Notes under the pieces: model-generated
Seen by the model: only the letters and a program-made list of their open reading frames with translations
Databases searched by the model: none
Told to the model about the DNA's origin: nothing
Part shown: in pieces, positions 62,894 to 64,000 of the stretch
Layout of the letters: each line of letters begins with the position of its first letter
Position numbering within the stretch: position 1 is the first letter of the stretch
Program-made: the position numbers and the translations under genes
Source of the DNA: Acidobacteriaceae bacterium
Lineage (GTDB): Bacteria; Acidobacteriota; Terriglobia; Bryobacterales; Bryobacteraceae
Reading direction: 5' to 3'
Assembly: GCA_019233755.1 (NCBI GenBank)
Contig: JAFAMD010000054.1
Location: 1-64,000 of the forward strand
Length of the DNA: 64,000 nt

Positions 62894-63605
62894 AATGGCC
62901 GAAGCGGCGGCAGCGCATGCCAGCGCGTCGCTTCAGGCCTTGCTCCGGAAGCAGGACCGCGTGCGCCTGCTCGCCGCAACCGGCGCCTCGCAGATCGAAT
63001 TTCTCGATCGTTTAACCGCCGATCACCGCATCGACTGGCCGAGGATAGAACTGTTTCACCTCGATGAATACGCCGGTTTGGGAATCGAGCACCCGGCCAG
63101 CTTTGCCCGCTACATCAAAGAACGCATCATCGACCGCACCGGTATCCGATGGCATCACCTGCTCGACGGTGCGCGTGATCCGTCCGTGGTGGCGGCGGAA
63201 ATGGGGCGTGAAGTTGCCGCGGCAGCCATCGACCTGGCTTTTGTTGGTATCGGGGAGAATGCACACCTCGCCTTCAACGACCCGCCGGCCGATTTCGAGG
63301 CGGAAGAGCCGTATCTGGTAGTGGAACTTGATGAAGCCTGCCGCGCGCAGCAGGTAGGGGAAGGCTGGTTCGCGTCTCTCGAAGAAGTTCCGAAGCGGGC
63401 CATCAGCCTCTCTATCCCGCAACTGCTGCAGACGCGCGAAATCCTGTGCGTTGTACCAGATAGCCGCAAAGCCAGGGCCGTGCAGGCAGCCATGGAAGGT
63501 CCTCTATCGCCCATGACCCCGGCGTCCATCTTGCGAGTTCATCCCAACACCACCATCTTTCTCGATGCGCCGGCGGCGTCGCTTTTACGGCACTCGACGG
63601 AATAA
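62865..63605 (+). CDS. NagB-family glucosamine-6-phosphate deaminase-like protein
   Basis: 246 residues. Family motifs: LLAATGASQIEFLDRL, ELFHLDEYAGLGIEHPASFA, LAFVGIGENAHLAFNDPP, CVVPDSRKARAVQAAMEGPL, RVHPNTTIFLD. In E. coli NagB numbering the ring-opening Asp141 position is Asn in GENAHLAFN, as also occurs in Bacillus-type NagB, while His143 is kept. It could deaminate glucosamine-6-phosphate or act on another sugar phosphate. It overlaps araD by 29 bp and is part of the sugar operon. It is far from nagA. Confidence 0.85.
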   Translation: MIRIFPTKNEMAEAAAAHASASLQALLRKQDRVRLLAATGASQIEFLDRLTADHRIDWPRIELFHLDEYAGLGIEHPASFARYIKERIIDRTGIRWHHLLDGARDPSVVAAEMGREVAAAAIDLAFVGIGENAHLAFNDPPADFEAEEPYLVVELDEACRAQQVGEGWFASLEEVPKRAISLSIPQLLQTREILCVVPDSRKARAVQAAMEGPLSPMTPASILRVHPNTTIFLDAPAASLLRHSTE

Positions 63606-63640
63606 ACGCTAATCTGATAAGAGATTTACCCTTCGTCGCA

Positions 63641-64000
63641 ATGAGAGATGTTGGTCAGATTCTGGCCCAATGGGCGCAGATAGAAAAAGCGGGCGAGTCG
63701 GCCATACTCGCGACCGTTGTGAAAACGCGCGGCTCCTCTTACCGTTTGCCTGGGGCACGGATGCTGATGACACGCGACGGCCGTCGCCTCGGCGCGGTCA
63801 GCGGCGGGTGCCTGGAAGACGATCTCGTAAAGAAGGCCTGGTGGCTCACCGAGCGCGGTCCGGTCGTGCAAAGGTATGACACCACGGCCGATGGGGAATT
63901 GGCCACCGGCGGATATGGCCTTGGCTGCAGCGGCGTAATTCACGTATTACTGGAGCGCCTGATGCCCGAAGCGGGCTCGGTGCTGCCGCTGCTCGAGGAA
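63641..64000 (+). CDS. XdhC/CoxF-family protein, partial
   Basis: ATG 63641; the frame is open for 120 codons to the window edge. ILAQWAQIEKAGESAILATV leads to the conserved XdhC/CoxI opening motifs TRGSSYRLPGARMLMTRDG and GAVSGGCLEDDLVKKAWWL, then LATGGYGLGCSGVIHVLLE. Family members insert or sulfurate the molybdenum cofactor of xanthine-dehydrogenase-type enzymes. The C-terminal NAD-binding half lies outside. Its link to the sugar operon (36 bp gap) is positional only. Confidence 0.88.
   Translation, partial: MRDVGQILAQWAQIEKAGESAILATVVKTRGSSYRLPGARMLMTRDGRRLGAVSGGCLEDDLVKKAWWLTERGPVVQRYDTTADGELATGGYGLGCSGVIHVLLERLMPEAGSVLPLLEE

Noticed and set aside
62865..63605. NagB Asp141-to-Asn change as a sign of lost function
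   Set aside because: Asn at this position also occurs in Bacillus-type NagB sequences as I recall them, so it is not unusual.
1..64000. CRISPR arrays, rRNA genes, insertion sequences and further complete tRNA genes
   Set aside because: None was recognised on either strand. Short repeats seen are palindromes or the iteron-like cluster only.

Overview
The window (about 58-60% GC by eye) looks like a soil Acidobacteriota chromosome, probably of the Solibacter/Bryobacter type. This is inferred from gene content: a MacB/FtsX-type fused permease, a winged-helix/TPR regulator, small zinc-ribbon proteins, DUF2911, M28 and CocE secreted hydrolases, a GH78 rhamnosidase and a pseudokinase-SPOR protein. 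No rRNA, CRISPR array or insertion sequence was seen.

Layout. 1-4189 is the right end of an integrative element. It carries a leftward Prim-Pol/D5 primase cut by the window edge, a 57-codon HTH protein, an intergenic region with GGAAA repeats, then a rightward AlpA-like HTH protein and a tyrosine integrase. It abuts the 5' half of a tRNA-Val(CAC) gene. 4324-8427 is housekeeping: HAD phosphatase, Mn-type superoxide dismutase, NagA, IlvE and a zinc ribbon, with a strongly structured gap between ilvE and nagA.

8525-13281 is a rightward redox/signalling cluster. It begins with a DedA-rhodanese fusion whose reading frame contains an in-frame UGA where a cysteine is expected, followed by a SECIS-like hairpin, so it is a strong selenoprotein candidate. 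Next come a DsbA-like thiol oxidoreductase, a response regulator fused to a thioredoxin-reductase-like flavoprotein that lacks its cysteines, and a cNMP-binding histidine kinase. 13302-33144 holds secreted hydrolases (GH78, M28, CocE), ABC exporters, a winged-helix/TPR regulator, the pseudokinase, an ECF sigma/anti-sigma pair, a truncated GH127-like gene, a lone nuoI and a LolC/E permease. 33258-34385 encodes a membrane-anchored TIR protein with an uncharacterised extracytoplasmic domain.

34391-44216 is mostly leftward housekeeping: lysS, a methyltransferase, bactofilin, a pabC-like transaminase, rdgB, rph and glgP, with several zinc-ribbon and small membrane proteins. 44366-49335 has an osmoprotectant-type ABC importer with an unrelated secreted protein in its operon, then a LolCD/MacB-like exporter pair. 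49343-56922 is a leftward three-gene RND efflux operon (MFP plus two HAE1 permeases).

57226-63605 is a tightly coupled rightward sugar operon: sodium symporter, small membrane protein, fucose-isomerase-like protein, ribulokinase, ribulose-5-phosphate epimerase and a NagB-like protein. The isomerase, kinase and epimerase would convert an aldose such as L-arabinose to xylulose-5-phosphate. An XdhC-like gene runs off the right edge.
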